Of a stretch of 64,000 nt of DNA, positions 37,960 to 47,105 are shown one piece after another. A program made the translations under genes and the position numbers. The DNA is from Curvibacter sp. PAE-UM (lineage in GTDB: Bacteria > Pseudomonadota > Gammaproteobacteria > Burkholderiales > Burkholderiaceae_C). The notes below the pieces were generated by a model that worked only from the letters and a program-made list of their open reading frames with translations, was not told the origin of the DNA and did no database searches. How positions within the stretch are numbered: the first letter of the stretch is position 1; every line of letters begins with the position of its first letter. The DNA lies in NCBI RefSeq assembly GCF_001432305.1, contig NZ_KQ483358.1, positions 1,124,881 to 1,188,880 of the forward strand. The letters run 5' to 3'.

Positions 37960-38717
37960 TGCGTGTTGATCAACTGCTGGTCCAGCGCCAACTCGCCAGC
38001 ACCCGTTCCCAGGCCCAGCGCCTGATCGCGGGTGGGGTGGAGTGGCTGCAAGGGGATGCGTGGAAACGCGTTGTCAAGAACGGCGACGAGGTGCCCGACG
38101 ACGCGCAGCTGCGCCTGCTCGACGACGCCGAAGCCCGCTACGTCTCGCGTGGCGGCCTCAAGCTGGAGGCCGCGCTCAAGCGTATCGGCCTGTCGGTGAC
38201 GGGGCGTACCTGCCTGGACGTCGGCCAGTCCACCGGTGGCTTTACCGATTGCCTGCTGCAGGCCGGTGCCGAGCGGGTGGTGGGGCTGGACGTGGGGCAG
38301 GCGCAATTGCACGCCAGCCTGCGCGACGATCCCCGCGTGCTCTGCATCGAGAAGGTCAATGCGCGTGACCCGGATGCGATCGCCGAGGCCCTGGCCGATG
38401 ACGAGGTGCTCGAGGCCGGTTTCGACCTGCTGGTGGGCGACCTGTCCTTCATCTCGCAGACCCTGGTGCTGCCGGCCGTGGTGCCGCTGCTCAAGTCCGG
38501 CGGCCACCTGCTGATGCTGGTCAAGCCGCAGTTCGAACTGCAGCCGGGCCAGGTGGGCAAGGGCGGCATCGTGCGCGACACCGCGCTCTACGCCTTTGTC
38601 GAGCAACGCTTGCGTGACGCCTGCTCGGCCCTGGACCTCGCGGTGCAGGACTGGTTCGACTCGCCCATCGAGGGTGGCGACGGCAACCACGAATTTTTCA
38701 TCCATGCCATCAAGTGA
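37959..38717 (+). CDS. tlyA: TlyA-family rRNA 2'-O-methyltransferase (hemolysin A family)
   Basis: 252 residues. An N-terminal S4 RNA-binding domain (MRVDQLLVQRQLASTRSQAQRLI) is followed by an FtsJ-like Rossmann methyltransferase with LDVGQSTGGFTDCLL as the SAM motif. Known relatives methylate 16S/23S rRNA; the haemolysin name is historical. Uses SAM and makes SAH, which fits its place in an SAH-controlled operon. Starts within the ahcY stop; metF follows 10 bases later. Confidence 0.9.
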
Positions 38718-38727
38718 AGAGGCCGCC

Positions 38728-39564
38728 ATGAGCCTGCAACAGCTGCCCCTGAGCATTGAATTCTTTCCGCCCAAGACGCCCGAAGGCGTGGAGAAGCTGC
38801 GCGCCGTGCGCCAGCAACTCAAGGCCTTGAAGCCCGAGTTCTGCTCGGTCACCTACGGTGCCGGTGGCTCCACGCAGGAAGGCACGTTTGCCGCCGTGCG
38901 CGAGATCCTGGCCGAGGGCATGGACGCGGCCTCGCACATCTCCTGCATTGGCGCCACCCAGGCCACCATGCGCGAGAACCTGGTCACGCTCAAGGCCATG
39001 GGCGTCAAGCGCCTGGTTACCCTGCGCGGCGACCTGCCCAGTGGGTATGGTGCCGGCGGCGAGTTCCAGTACGCCAGCGACCTGGTGGCCTTCATCCGCG
39101 CCGAGACCGGCGACCACTTCCACATCGAGGTGGCGGCTTATCCGGAAATCCATCCGCAGGCCAAGTCGCCGGCGTCGGATTTGCAGGCCTTCGTGACCAA
39201 GGTGAAGGCCGGGGCCGACTCGGCCATCACGCAGTACTTCTACAACGCCGACGCCTATTTCCGTTTCGTCGAAGAGGCTGACGCGCTGGGGGTGACGGTG
39301 CCGGTGGTGCCGGGCATCATGCCCATCACCAGCTCCACCCAGCTGATGCGTTTCAGCGATGCCTGCGGCGCCGAGATTCCGCGCTGGATCCGCCTGCGCC
39401 TGCAGGCTTTTGGCGACGACACGGCGTCCATCAAGGCCTTCGGCCTGGACGTGGTCACGGAACTGTGCGAACAGTTGCGTGCCGGTGGCGCGCCGGCCCT
39501 GCACTTCTACAGCATGAACCAGAGTGTGGCTACGCTGGAGATCTGCAAGCGCCTGGGGCTCTAG
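38728..39564 (+). CDS. metF: 5,10-methylenetetrahydrofolate reductase
   Basis: 278 residues. FAD enzyme making 5-methyl-THF, the methyl donor for methionine synthesis. Family marks: SIEFFPPKTPEG (catalytic Glu), SVTYGAGGST, LRGDLP, ITQYFYNADAYFRF and PGIMPITS. With ahcY and tlyA it forms a methyl-cycle operon under the SAH riboswitch. ATG 38728 fits the family start. The stop overlaps that of the convergent EamA gene by 4 bases. Confidence 0.96.
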   Translation: MSLQQLPLSIEFFPPKTPEGVEKLRAVRQQLKALKPEFCSVTYGAGGSTQEGTFAAVREILAEGMDAASHISCIGATQATMRENLVTLKAMGVKRLVTLRGDLPSGYGAGGEFQYASDLVAFIRAETGDHFHIEVAAYPEIHPQAKSPASDLQAFVTKVKAGADSAITQYFYNADAYFRFVEEADALGVTVPVVPGIMPITSSTQLMRFSDACGAEIPRWIRLRLQAFGDDTASIKAFGLDVVTELCEQLRAGGAPALHFYSMNQSVATLEICKRLGL

Positions 39565-40460
39565 CGGGAGCTGGTGCGCGTCACCAGGTAGATGCCGGGC
39601 AGCACCAGGGCCATGCCCCAGAGGTGAAAAGCGCTCAGCCCTTCACCCAGCACCAGCCAGGCCAGCAGCGCGGTATAGATGGGGCTCAGGTAGAGCACCA
39701 CGCTGACCCGTGCCGCACCGAGTTCGCGCTGCATGAAGGAATGGGCCAGGTAGGCGCCAAAGCCCGGGATGATGGCGGCGGTCAATGCGAGTGCACCGCC
39801 TTCGAGCGTCAGGGCCGGTAAGGGGCTGTACAGGACTTCCCACAGGGCAAAGGGGAGGTTGATCAGGGCGCCGGCCAGGCTGATGAGGGCCAGTTGGGCG
39901 CCCAGGCCCAGGGGGCTGAGCCATTTCCTGAGCAGCAGGGAATACAGGGTCCAGGACAGTGTGGCCGCCAGGATCCAGCCGTCGCCCGGGACGAACTGCA
40001 CCGCAGCCAGCGCGTCCCATTGCCCTTTGAGCACCACATGCAGGACGCCGGCCAGCGCCAGCCCCACACCCAGCGCCTGGCGCAGGCTGAAACTTTCACC
40101 CAGCCACAGGGCCGAGGCCAGCACGATCAGCACGGGCGAGATCGCGTAGATGAGGCCGATGTTGGCGGCGCTGGTGCTGTGCCCGCCGATGTAAACCCAG
40201 GCGCCGCAGATCCACATGCCGAGGGCACCGAGCACCAGGTAATGCTTCCAGTCGGCCAGCACCTGGCGACGCTGCGTCCAGATCTCGGCATGGGTGCCGA
40301 GGGCAAAGAGCCCGCTGGCCAGCAGCCAGCGCAGCATGGCCAGCAGGTGCGGCTCGATCACGCCTGTGGCCTTGCGTGCGATCAGGGCGTTGACTGCCCA
40401 GAGCGCGGGCGTGATGAAGAGCAGTGCCAGGGCGAGGCGGTGGCGGGCGGCGGCGTGCAT
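39561..40460 (-). CDS. EamA/DMT-family transporter
   Basis: 299 residues with ten hydrophobic segments arranged as two EamA repeats (segments 1-5 and 6-10). The first has ALWAVNALIARKATG and ISPVLIVLASALWLGES, the second ALSWTLYSLLLRKWL and LSPIYTALLAWLVLGEGLS. Inner-membrane exporter of metabolites or amino acids by family; substrate unknown. ATG 40460 is chosen; longer in-frame sequence upstream overlaps rlmJ on the same strand and is not family-like. Confidence 0.9.
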   Translation of the reverse strand: MHAAARHRLALALLFITPALWAVNALIARKATGVIEPHLLAMLRWLLASGLFALGTHAEIWTQRRQVLADWKHYLVLGALGMWICGAWVYIGGHSTSAANIGLIYAISPVLIVLASALWLGESFSLRQALGVGLALAGVLHVVLKGQWDALAAVQFVPGDGWILAATLSWTLYSLLLRKWLSPLGLGAQLALISLAGALINLPFALWEVLYSPLPALTLEGGALALTAAIIPGFGAYLAHSFMQRELGAARVSVVLYLSPIYTALLAWLVLGEGLSAFHLWGMALVLPGIYLVTRTSSR

Positions 40461-40480
40461 GCCGGTGGAGCGCGCCGGCT

Positions 40481-41374
40481 TCAGCCGCCGCTGTCCAGCG
40501 TGAAGCCGGCGTTGCGGTCCTGGCCCAGCAGCTTGACCAGCTGCGGCAGCGCGGGTTGCAGCAAACCCTTGAGCGTGTGCGGCGGGTTGATCACGAACAT
40601 GCCGCTGGCCGGCAGACCGGGGCGTTTCGCCTCGCCTTGGGCGGCGGCGGCGCTCAGCTTGCTCGACTTGACTGTCAGCGTGGCGTGCAGCCAGGGTTTG
40701 CCGACTTTGGTGGCCAGGGTCTTGAGCTTGCGCGGCAGGTCGTGCGCCTCGGGCCGCGGAATGATGGGGTACCACACGGCATAGGTGCCGGTGGCAAAGC
40801 GCTTGAGTGCTTCGGTCGCCATGGCCACCACGCGCGGATAGTCGTTCTTGATCTCGTAGCTCGGGTCGCACAGCAGCAGCGCGCGGCGCGAGGGTGGGGG
40901 CAGGAATTTGTTGACGCAGCCGAAACCGTCTTCGCGCAGCACGACCACCTGGCGCCCGGCATGGAGCTGCGCCACATTGGCGTCCAGGGTCTTGGCATCG
41001 GTCGGGTGCAGCTCGTAGAGCTTGAGCAGGTCGTGCTCACGCAGCAGGCGCTGGATGATGAAGGGCGAGCCGGGGTAGACGCGCCAGTTGTTCTTGCTGT
41101 TGAAGCTGGCGATCAGGTCTACATAGTCCTGCAGGGCCGGGGCCAGCGGTTCATCGCTGCCGGAGGCCAGCAGGCGCTGGATGCCTTCGGCGGCTTCGCC
41201 GCTGGTGTCGGCAAACTCGCTGTCGAGCCGGTACAGGCCGGCGCCGGCGTGGGTGTCGAGCACGGTGAGCGCAGCCTCTTTTTGCGTGAGGTGACGCAGC
41301 AGGGCAATGAGCACGGTGTGCTTGAGCACATCGGCGTGGTTGCCGGCATGGAAGGCGTGGCGGTAGCTGAACAT
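40481..41374 (-). CDS. rlmJ: 23S rRNA (adenine-2030-N6)-methyltransferase
   Basis: 297 residues. The N-terminus MFSYRHAFHAGNHADVLKH is diagnostic for RlmJ (formerly YhiR). LDTHAGAGLY binds SAM, and LLCDPSYE is the catalytic DPPY-type motif. Methylates A2030 of 23S rRNA in E. coli. Located 20 bases upstream of the EamA gene on the same strand. The first kinase starts 69 bases away on the other strand. Confidence 0.93.
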   Translation of the reverse strand: MFSYRHAFHAGNHADVLKHTVLIALLRHLTQKEAALTVLDTHAGAGLYRLDSEFADTSGEAAEGIQRLLASGSDEPLAPALQDYVDLIASFNSKNNWRVYPGSPFIIQRLLREHDLLKLYELHPTDAKTLDANVAQLHAGRQVVVLREDGFGCVNKFLPPPSRRALLLCDPSYEIKNDYPRVVAMATEALKRFATGTYAVWYPIIPRPEAHDLPRKLKTLATKVGKPWLHATLTVKSSKLSAAAAQGEAKRPGLPASGMFVINPPHTLKGLLQPALPQLVKLLGQDRNAGFTLDSGG

Positions 41375-41411
41375 GGTAAGAGGATGTTAATGACGGGGCG
41401 GCCGTGTCCGG

Positions 41412-41443
41412 GACGCCTGCGTTCCGTGCAAGAATCATCCGTT
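41412..41443 (+). promoter_or_regulatory. Leader shared by both kinase genes, copy 1
   Basis: The 32 bases before this kinase ATG match those before the second kinase (43214-43245) at 26 positions, including a run TGCAAGAATCAT. AAGAAT preceded by TGC resembles an extended -10, only about 12 bases from the ATG. No Shine-Dalgarno is visible. A leaderless transcript is possible. Confidence 0.5.
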
Positions 41444-43156
41444 ATGGCCGATATTCTCGTTGATCCTGCCCAATCTGCGGCGCCAAGGCCAGCACAGCCT
41501 GTGTCGCACGTGGACGCCCTGCCGCCCGGCACGCGCCTGGCCGAGTTCGAGGTGCAGGGCCTGCTGGGAGTCGGCGGTTTTGGTCTGGTCTACCGCGCCT
41601 ATGACACCTCCCTGCAGCGGGCTGTGGCCATCAAGGAATACATGCCCGCGGCGCTGGCCGCCCGCCTGGATGGCACCACGGTATCGGTGCGTTCCTCGGC
41701 CGACCAGGCCACTTACCAGTCCGGCCTGCAGTCCTTCATTGCGGAAGCCCGCCTGCTGGCGCAGTTCGACCACCCCTCGCTGGTCAAGGTCTACCGCTTC
41801 TGGGAAGCCAACAACACGGCCTACATGGTCATGCCCCTGTACCGGGGCATGACGCTCAAGCAGGCGCGCAGTCAGATGGCTGCGCCACCGCCCGAAGCGT
41901 GGCTGCGCACCGTCCTCTGGTCCGTGTTGCAGGGCCTGCATGTGCTGCACCGCAACGATGCGCTGCATCGTGACATCTCCCCCGACAATATCTTCCTGCA
42001 GGACATGGGGCCGCCGGTGCTGCTGGACCTGGGCGCCGCGCGGCGCGCCATCAGCGACAAGTCGCACCGGCTCACCGCCATCCTCAAGGTCAACTACGCG
42101 CCGATCGAGCAGTACGCCGAGGCCGAGGACCTGAAACAGGGCCCCTGGACCGACCTCTATGCCCTGGCCGCCGTGGTCTACAGTTGCCTGCGCAACGACC
42201 CGCCCCTGCCCGCCACGGCGCGTGTGGTGCGCGACAGCATGCCTTCCGTGCGCAGCGTCGTGGCGACGGTGAAGGAGCATTTCGGTCTTGCGTACTCGGA
42301 CGAATTCGTGCGCACCATCCAGCACGCCCTGGCCGTGCAACCCGCCGACCGGCCGCAGAACCTGGCAGCCTTTGTGACCGAGATGAAGCTCAAGGCCTCG
42401 CCCCGGTTGAGCAAGTTCGACTGGCGCGCGGAGCTCGGGCCCTCGCTGCGCGCCGACGAAGAGGAATACAACTCCCGCCAGTTCTGGCACACCCAGCCGC
42501 AGACCGTTCGGCACACGGCGTCGTCTGCCCATGCCTCGAAAGCGGGTGAGCGCCGTGGTCGCTTCGCGCGGTGGGCCAAGCCCATGGGCCTGGGCTTGGC
42601 TTTGCTGATGGGGGGGGCACTCCTCTGGAGCTGGCTGGCGGGTGAGGGTGGCCCCTTGCGTGATCGGCCGGGGATGGCCCGTTCGGAGTCTGTCGTCGCG
42701 CCGGTGCCGGCGGCCCTGCCTGCAGCGATGGATACGCAAGCACCGTCCGGTGCTGCGGGCGATGCAGGGGCTGTTGCCGCTGGCACTGTCCCATCCCAGC
42801 CGCCGGTTGTGCCTGTACCCGTGGCGACCCCGGCGCCGAAGGTGCCTGCCACCTCGATCACGACACCACCGGCTCCCAAGCCGCGTCCGGCGGTCAAGGC
42901 TGCGCCCAGGGAGGATGAGCGCCAGCCTGTAGCCCGTCCGCGACCTGCTGCGCCGGAGGCGCCGCCCAAGGCGGCAAGCGTGCCCGCCCCCCAGGCGCCG
43001 GCCGTGAGCCGGGACAAGGTCTTGTGTGCGGATGCCAACTTCTTTACCCGTCCCATGTGCATCCACCTCGAATGTCAGAAGGCGGAGAACAAGCAGCTGG
43101 CGGTATGCATCGAGAACCGGCAGCGTTATCCGGACGGCGGTAGCCCGGCCCAGTGA
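41444..43156 (+). CDS. Transmembrane Ser/Thr protein kinase with C-terminal four-cysteine module (copy 1)
   Basis: 570 residues. Hanks-type kinase: glycine loop [12 protein letters not shown] (about residue 40), AIKEYMP lysine, catalytic loop HRDISPDN (about 174, Ser in place of the usual Lys) and DLG (about 194) in place of DFG. One membrane segment at about 381-400 puts the kinase in the cytoplasm. Outside follows a long Pro/Ala linker and a compact module at about 526-565, LCADANFF...PMC...LEC...AVCIE, shared with the next gene. Target and signal unknown. Start chosen by homology to copy 2; a longer in-frame region upstream is the shadow of rlmJ. Confidence 0.88.
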   Translation: MADILVDPAQSAAPRPAQPVSHVDALPPGTRLAEFEVQGLLGVGGFGLVYRAYDTSLQRAVAIKEYMPAALAARLDGTTVSVRSSADQATYQSGLQSFIAEARLLAQFDHPSLVKVYRFWEANNTAYMVMPLYRGMTLKQARSQMAAPPPEAWLRTVLWSVLQGLHVLHRNDALHRDISPDNIFLQDMGPPVLLDLGAARRAISDKSHRLTAILKVNYAPIEQYAEAEDLKQGPWTDLYALAAVVYSCLRNDPPLPATARVVRDSMPSVRSVVATVKEHFGLAYSDEFVRTIQHALAVQPADRPQNLAAFVTEMKLKASPRLSKFDWRAELGPSLRADEEEYNSRQFWHTQPQTVRHTASSAHASKAGERRGRFARWAKPMGLGLALLMGGALLWSWLAGEGGPLRDRPGMARSESVVAPVPAALPAAMDTQAPSGAAGDAGAVAAGTVPSQPPVVPVPVATPAPKVPATSITTPPAPKPRPAVKAAPREDERQPVARPRPAAPEAPPKAASVPAPQAPAVSRDKVLCADANFFTRPMCIHLECQKAENKQLAVCIENRQRYPDGGSPAQ

Positions 43157-43213
43157 CATGCCTGACGGCTGGTGCCTGCTGCGATCGCGCCGCTAGCAGC
43201 AAGCCTGGGTCGT

Positions 43214-43245
43214 GACGCCGGCATTCCATGCAAGAATCATTTCTT
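43214..43245 (+). promoter_or_regulatory. Leader shared by both kinase genes, copy 2
   Basis: Matches 41412-41443 at 26 of 32 bases and ends at the second kinase ATG. Its conservation at both genes, while the sequence further upstream differs, suggests a functional promoter or translation signal that was duplicated with the gene. A TGCTGC/GCAGCA inverted repeat lies between the two genes just upstream. Confidence 0.5.
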
Positions 43246-44790
43246 ATGGCCGACACCCCGCTTGATACCGACCCACCTGCTGCGGCGCAGCCGGTGGTGC
43301 ATCTGGACGCTCTGCCACCTGGCACGCGCCTGGCCGAGTTCGAGTTGCAGGATCTGCTCGGCGTGGGTGGCTTCGGCCTGGTCTACCGGGCCTACGACCA
43401 TTCGCTGCACCGCACGGTGGCCATCAAGGAGTACATGCCGTCGGCGCTGGCGGCGCGCCAGAATGGTCAGTTGCTGTCGATCCGCTCCTCGGCCGACCAG
43501 GCTACCTACCAGTATGGCCTGCAGTCCTTCGTGGCCGAGGCCCGCCTGCTGGCGCAGTTCGACCACCCCTCGCTGGTCAAGGTCTACCGCTTCTGGGAAG
43601 CGAACAACACGGCCTACATGGTCATGCCCCTGTACCGGGGCATGACACTCAAGCAGGCACGCGTCCAGATGGCATCCCCTCCGCCCGAGGACTGGCTGCG
43701 TACCATGCTGTGGTCCATCCTGCAGGCCTTGCAGGTGCTGCACGAGCACAACACACTGCACCGCGACGTTTCGCCCGACAACATCTTCCTGCAGGACGTG
43801 GGGCCACCGGTGCTGCTGGACCTGGGTGCCGCGCGGCGCGCCATCACCGACCAGTCGCGCAAGCACACGGCCATCCTCAAGGTCAACTATGCGCCGATCG
43901 AGCAGTACGCCCAGGCCGACGACCTGAAACAGGGCCCCTGGACCGACCTCTATGCCCTGGCCGCCGTGGTCTACAGCTGCCTGCGCAACGACCCGCCCCT
44001 GCCCGCCACGGCGCGTGTGGTGCGCGACAGCATGCCTTCGGTTCGCAGCGTGGCCGAGACGGTGAAAGAGCATTTCGGACACGATTACTCAGAAGCTTTT
44101 GTGCAGGCCATCAGCCATGCGCTGGTCATACAGCCGGCTGAGCGGCCGCAGAGTGTGCATGAATTCGTGCAGGAGATCGGCCTGCAGGCCCCGGCGGGGC
44201 TGGGCAAGTTCGACTGGCGCTCTGCGCTTGGTGTCGATCTGCTGCCCGAGCTGGAGGACCATTCGCGCTCGAACTTGCAAACCCAGGCCCAGACACAAAC
44301 AAAGACCGTGCCTGTGACGGTGAGCCTTCCTGCCCGGCGTTGGCATGGACGGGGCTGGGGGCTGCTTGGCGCGGCGGCTCTGCTGGCTGTTCTGGGGATC
44401 TATTGGGGGCTGTCCAGCGATTTGCCGCTTGTAGCTGCTCCGGAGCCGGCCCCGATACCGGCCATGAGCCGGGCGGCGGTACCTGAACCGGCGACGTCCG
44501 ATCCCACGGACCCTTGGCCTGTCGCTGCCCAGACGGATGCTCCAGTACAGGCTGGTGAGATCGGCAAGCCGCCGGCCCCTGTGGCCAGACCCGCCAGCCC
44601 GGCTTCTGTGCCCCGGGCGGTTGCGCGCCCAGCCAAACCGCGACCCCCCAAACCATTGTGTGTGGATGCTAACTTCTTCGCTTATCCTGTGTGCTTGTTC
44701 CGGGAGTGCCTGAAGAAAGAGAACTTCAACCACCCGGTCTGCGTCGAAAGCCGCCGCAACTCAACCAGCCAGCCAGCGCCAGCGCCATAG
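43246..44790 (+). CDS. Transmembrane Ser/Thr protein kinase with C-terminal four-cysteine module (copy 2)
   Basis: 514 residues, clearly a duplicate of the preceding kinase. Glycine loop [27 protein letters not shown] and DLGAARRAI; the kinase region is nearly superimposable on copy 1, while the juxtamembrane and linker parts have diverged. Membrane segment at about 370-388. The C-terminal module LCVDANFF...PVC...REC...PVCVE keeps the same cysteine order. ATG 43246 is preferred over 43228 because the shared leader and MAD start then align with copy 1. Sequence conservation outside the membrane points to a common ligand or partner. Confidence 0.88.
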   Translation: MADTPLDTDPPAAAQPVVHLDALPPGTRLAEFELQDLLGVGGFGLVYRAYDHSLHRTVAIKEYMPSALAARQNGQLLSIRSSADQATYQYGLQSFVAEARLLAQFDHPSLVKVYRFWEANNTAYMVMPLYRGMTLKQARVQMASPPPEDWLRTMLWSILQALQVLHEHNTLHRDVSPDNIFLQDVGPPVLLDLGAARRAITDQSRKHTAILKVNYAPIEQYAQADDLKQGPWTDLYALAAVVYSCLRNDPPLPATARVVRDSMPSVRSVAETVKEHFGHDYSEAFVQAISHALVIQPAERPQSVHEFVQEIGLQAPAGLGKFDWRSALGVDLLPELEDHSRSNLQTQAQTQTKTVPVTVSLPARRWHGRGWGLLGAAALLAVLGIYWGLSSDLPLVAAPEPAPIPAMSRAAVPEPATSDPTDPWPVAAQTDAPVQAGEIGKPPAPVARPASPASVPRAVARPAKPRPPKPLCVDANFFAYPVCLFRECLKKENFNHPVCVESRRNSTSQPAPAP

Positions 44791-44824
44791 GTCGGCTTGG
44801 GACCCTCAGCGACGCCAAAACTCG

Positions 44825-44830
44825 TATAAT
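44825..44830 (+). promoter_or_regulatory. -10 box of the rplM-rpsI operon
   Basis: Perfect TATAAT, in the block GCCAA-N4-CGTATAAT (44814-44830) also seen before ahcY. It leaves an untranslated leader of about 115 bases with a GCTTCGC/GCGAAG hairpin (44836-44868). r-protein L13 or S9 feedback on such a leader is known in E. coli; here it is a possibility only. Confidence 0.7.
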
Positions 44831-44953
44831 GGCGGGCTTCGCAGCGCTTTTGTGGCCCCGCGGCGAAGGCTTACCACCCACCTAAGAGATTCCCAGCAGA
44901 GGAAAACCGACCGTGGAAAAGGGCTGCCCAAACCCTCTTTTAAGAGAAAACTC

Positions 44954-45385
44954 ATGACCCAAACGTTCAGCGCCAAACCCGCTGACGTGAAGCACGAGTG
45001 GTTTGTGATTGACGCGACCGACAAGGTCCTCGGACGAGTAGCCAGCGAAGTTGCTCTCCGTTTGCGCGGCAAACACAAGGCCATTTACACGCCTCACGTC
45101 GATACCGGTGACTTCATCGTCATCATCAACGCAGCCAAGCTGCGTGTGACCGGTACCAAGGAACTCGACAAGATTTACTACCGCCACTCCGGTTTCCCCG
45201 GCGGCATCTACGCCACCAACTTCCGCGACATGCAGGCCAAGCATCCCGGCCGCGCACTCGAGAAGGCTGTCAAGGGCATGCTGCCCAAGGGCCCGCTCGG
45301 CTACGCCATGATCAAGAAGCTCAAGGTGTACGGTGGTGCAGAGCACCCCCACACCGCCCAGCAACCCCAAGTGTTGGCAATCTAA
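44954..45385 (+). CDS. rplM: 50S ribosomal protein L13
   Basis: 143 residues. Assembles early on 23S r[44 protein letters not shown] and [21 protein letters not shown] are classic L13 segments. The start at 44954 fits the family length. First gene of a two-gene ribosomal operon with rpsI, 11 bases apart. Confidence 0.98.
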   Translation: MTQTFSAKPADVKHEWFVIDATDKVLGRVASEVALRLRGKHKAIYTPHVDTGDFIVIINAAKLRVTGTKELDKIYYRHSGFPGGIYATNFRDMQAKHPGRALEKAVKGMLPKGPLGYAMIKKLKVYGGAEHPHTAQQPQVLAI

Positions 45386-45396
45386 GGAGCCTTGAG

Positions 45397-45789
45397 ATGA
45401 TTGGTGAATGGAACAATGGCACCGGCCGTCGCAAATCCAGCGTCGCCCGCGTGTTTCTGAAAAAAGGCACCGGCAAGATCACGGTCAACGGCAAGGATAT
45501 CCAGGAATATTTCGGCCGCGAAACCTCGATCATGATTGCCAAGCAGCCGCTCTTGCTGACCAACCACGCCGAGACCTTCGACGTTCAGGTCAACGTGCAC
45601 GGCGGCGGTGAGTCCGGCCAGGCCGGCGCGACCCGCCACGGCATCACGCGTGCCCTGATCGACTACGACGCTTCGCTCAAGCCTACCTTGTCGCAAGCCG
45701 GCTTCGTGACCCGCGATGCCCGTGAAGTTGAGCGTAAGAAGGTCGGCCTGCACTCTGCACGCCGTCGCAAGCAGTTCAGCAAGCGCTAA
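45397..45789 (+). CDS. rpsI: 30S ribosomal protein S9
   Basis: 130 residues. Its basic C-terminal tail [11 protein letters not shown] reaches the decoding centre. [40 protein letters not shown] and [13 protein letters not shown] are diagnostic. AAGGAG before the ATG is a good ribosome binding site. The operon ends at a strong terminator at 45833. Confidence 0.98.
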   Translation: MIGEWNNGTGRRKSSVARVFLKKGTGKITVNGKDIQEYFGRETSIMIAKQPLLLTNHAETFDVQVNVHGGGESGQAGATRHGITRALIDYDASLKPTLSQAGFVTRDAREVERKKVGLHSARRRKQFSKR

Positions 45790-45797
45790 GCCTGCGT

Positions 45798-45815
45798 GTT
45801 GCCCCCAAGGGCAAC
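45798..45815 (+). other. Hairpin directly after rpsI
   Basis: GTTGCCC (45798-45804) pairs with GGGCAAC (45809-45815) around a 4-base loop. No T-run follows, so it may stabilise the mRNA end or help the stronger terminator 18 bases later. Confidence 0.5.
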
Positions 45816-45832
45816 AAACTGTTGCAAAACCA

Positions 45833-45870
45833 GGGCCGCCAGGATGGAAATTCTGGCGGCCCTTGTCTTT
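45833..45870 (+). terminator. Rho-independent terminator of rplM-rpsI
   Basis: A perfect 10-bp stem GGGCCGCCAG (45833-45842) / CTGGCGGCCC (45853-45862), with a 10-base loop, is followed by TTGTCTTT. It lies 44 bases after the rpsI stop. Confidence 0.88.
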
Positions 45871-45893
45871 GTGGCTGCTAGACTCGTTGGCTT

Positions 45894-46622
45894 ATGCGAT
45901 TGCGACTGCTTCTCCGCCGCCTGACTGTCAGTGCACCGCGCATGTCCGTGCGCAGTGCGCTCCCCTGGCCCTTTCGCTGGATCGGTGCAGCCGTCGTGCT
46001 CGGTTTCTGCGCAGCCCTGGGTTTATGGGCCTTCGAGTTCGGCAAGGAGATTGCCGGCATCGATGATGGGCGCATCGAGTACCTGGCCCGGCTCGAGCGC
46101 GACGTGGCTGATCTGCGGCAGGAGCTGGAGATCATGAAGGAGGAGCGCAACAAGGCGCTGTCCCTGGCCAACACGTCCACCACGTTGATGACCGCAGAAA
46201 AGGCGGCCCAGGAACGGCTCAGCACCCTCAACAAGCAACTGGAAGTCGACAACCAGCGCCTGCGTGACGATCTTGGCTTCTTCGAAAAGCTGATCCCTAC
46301 CGTCGGCACGGAAGCCCTGGCCATCCGTGGCCTGCAGGCCGAGGTGCAGGACGGGCGCCAGGTCAAGTGGCAGGTGCTGGTGATCCAGCCGCTGAAGAAT
46401 GCTCCGGAATTCTCGGGCCGGCTGGAGATCAGCTTCTCCGGTTTGCAGGCGGGCCGGCCCTGGACGGCAACCTTGCCCGGGGGGCCGCAAACGATTAAGC
46501 TGCGCCAGTACGCACGCGCCGAGGGGGTGTTCGACCTGCCGCCCCAGACCCTGGTCAAGGGGGTCAGCGTCAAAGTCATGGACGGCACTCTGGTCAAGGC
46601 CGTGCAGTCGATCAAGTTGTAA
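45894..46622 (+). CDS. Coiled-coil membrane protein (DUF6776-like)
   Basis: 242 residues. One membrane segment at about 30-48 (IGAAVVLGFCAALGLWAF) after a basic start, then a coiled coil at about 60-130 (ARLERDVADLRQELEIMKEERNKAL...LSTLNKQLEVDNQRLRDDL), and a C-terminal beta-rich domain of about 100 residues. Inner-membrane anchored with the bulk in the periplasm, or the reverse. Resembles proteins I know only as a domain of unknown function in Burkholderiales. The bactofilin gene follows after 24 bases. Confidence 0.75.
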   Translation: MRLRLLLRRLTVSAPRMSVRSALPWPFRWIGAAVVLGFCAALGLWAFEFGKEIAGIDDGRIEYLARLERDVADLRQELEIMKEERNKALSLANTSTTLMTAEKAAQERLSTLNKQLEVDNQRLRDDLGFFEKLIPTVGTEALAIRGLQAEVQDGRQVKWQVLVIQPLKNAPEFSGRLEISFSGLQAGRPWTATLPGGPQTIKLRQYARAEGVFDLPPQTLVKGVSVKVMDGTLVKAVQSIKL

Positions 46623-46646
46623 TCCAAGTCTGATGGGGAAATCCAG

Positions 46647-47042
46647 ATGTTCAACAAGAAAAAGCAGCCCGCCATTCGCAGCCTGATCGCCGATGGCAAC
46701 CATATCGAAGGGCATGTCCATTTCACCGATGGCCTGCGTGTCGATGGCTCGGTGGTGGGTGACGTGCGGTCCAGCGAAGACAAGAACAGCATCCTGGTGA
46801 TCTCCGAAACCGCCTCGGTCACCGGCGAGGTGCACGCCGACCACGTCATCGTCAACGGTTCGGTCAAGGGGCCGGTCTATGCCCGCCGCATGCTGGAACT
46901 GCAGCCCAAGGCGCGGATCGAGGGCGATGTCTACTACACCTCTCTGGAAATGCACCAGGGCGCCATCATCGCCGGCCTGCTACGCCCTACGCCGGCCATG
47001 ATGGAGGAAAAGCCCACACTGAAACTGGCGGCAAATAACTGA
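46647..47042 (+). CDS. Bactofilin (polymer-forming cytoskeletal protein)
   Basis: 131 residues. The core (about 12-110) is a right-handed beta-helix with repeated G/V turns: LIADGNHIEGHVHFTDGLRVDGSVVGDV, SVTGEVHADHVIVNGSVKGPV, ARIEGDVYY. Polar, charged termini flank it (FNKKKQ; MMEEKPTLKL). Bactofilins polymerise without nucleotides and guide envelope or polar structures. The upstream coiled-coil membrane protein is a natural candidate partner. Confidence 0.92.
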   Translation: MFNKKKQPAIRSLIADGNHIEGHVHFTDGLRVDGSVVGDVRSSEDKNSILVISETASVTGEVHADHVIVNGSVKGPVYARRMLELQPKARIEGDVYYTSLEMHQGAIIAGLLRPTPAMMEEKPTLKLAANN

Positions 47043-47105
47043 GCCAGGAATTCCTGAGCGAACGGGTGTACTATTAACGTAGCTTATTTTCCCCTGGAGT
47101 CTTCC

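Noticed and set aside
40424-41443. N-terminal extension of the first kinase by 340 codons
   Set aside because: The extension is antisense to rlmJ, and the duplicate kinase starts at the equivalent of ATG 41444.
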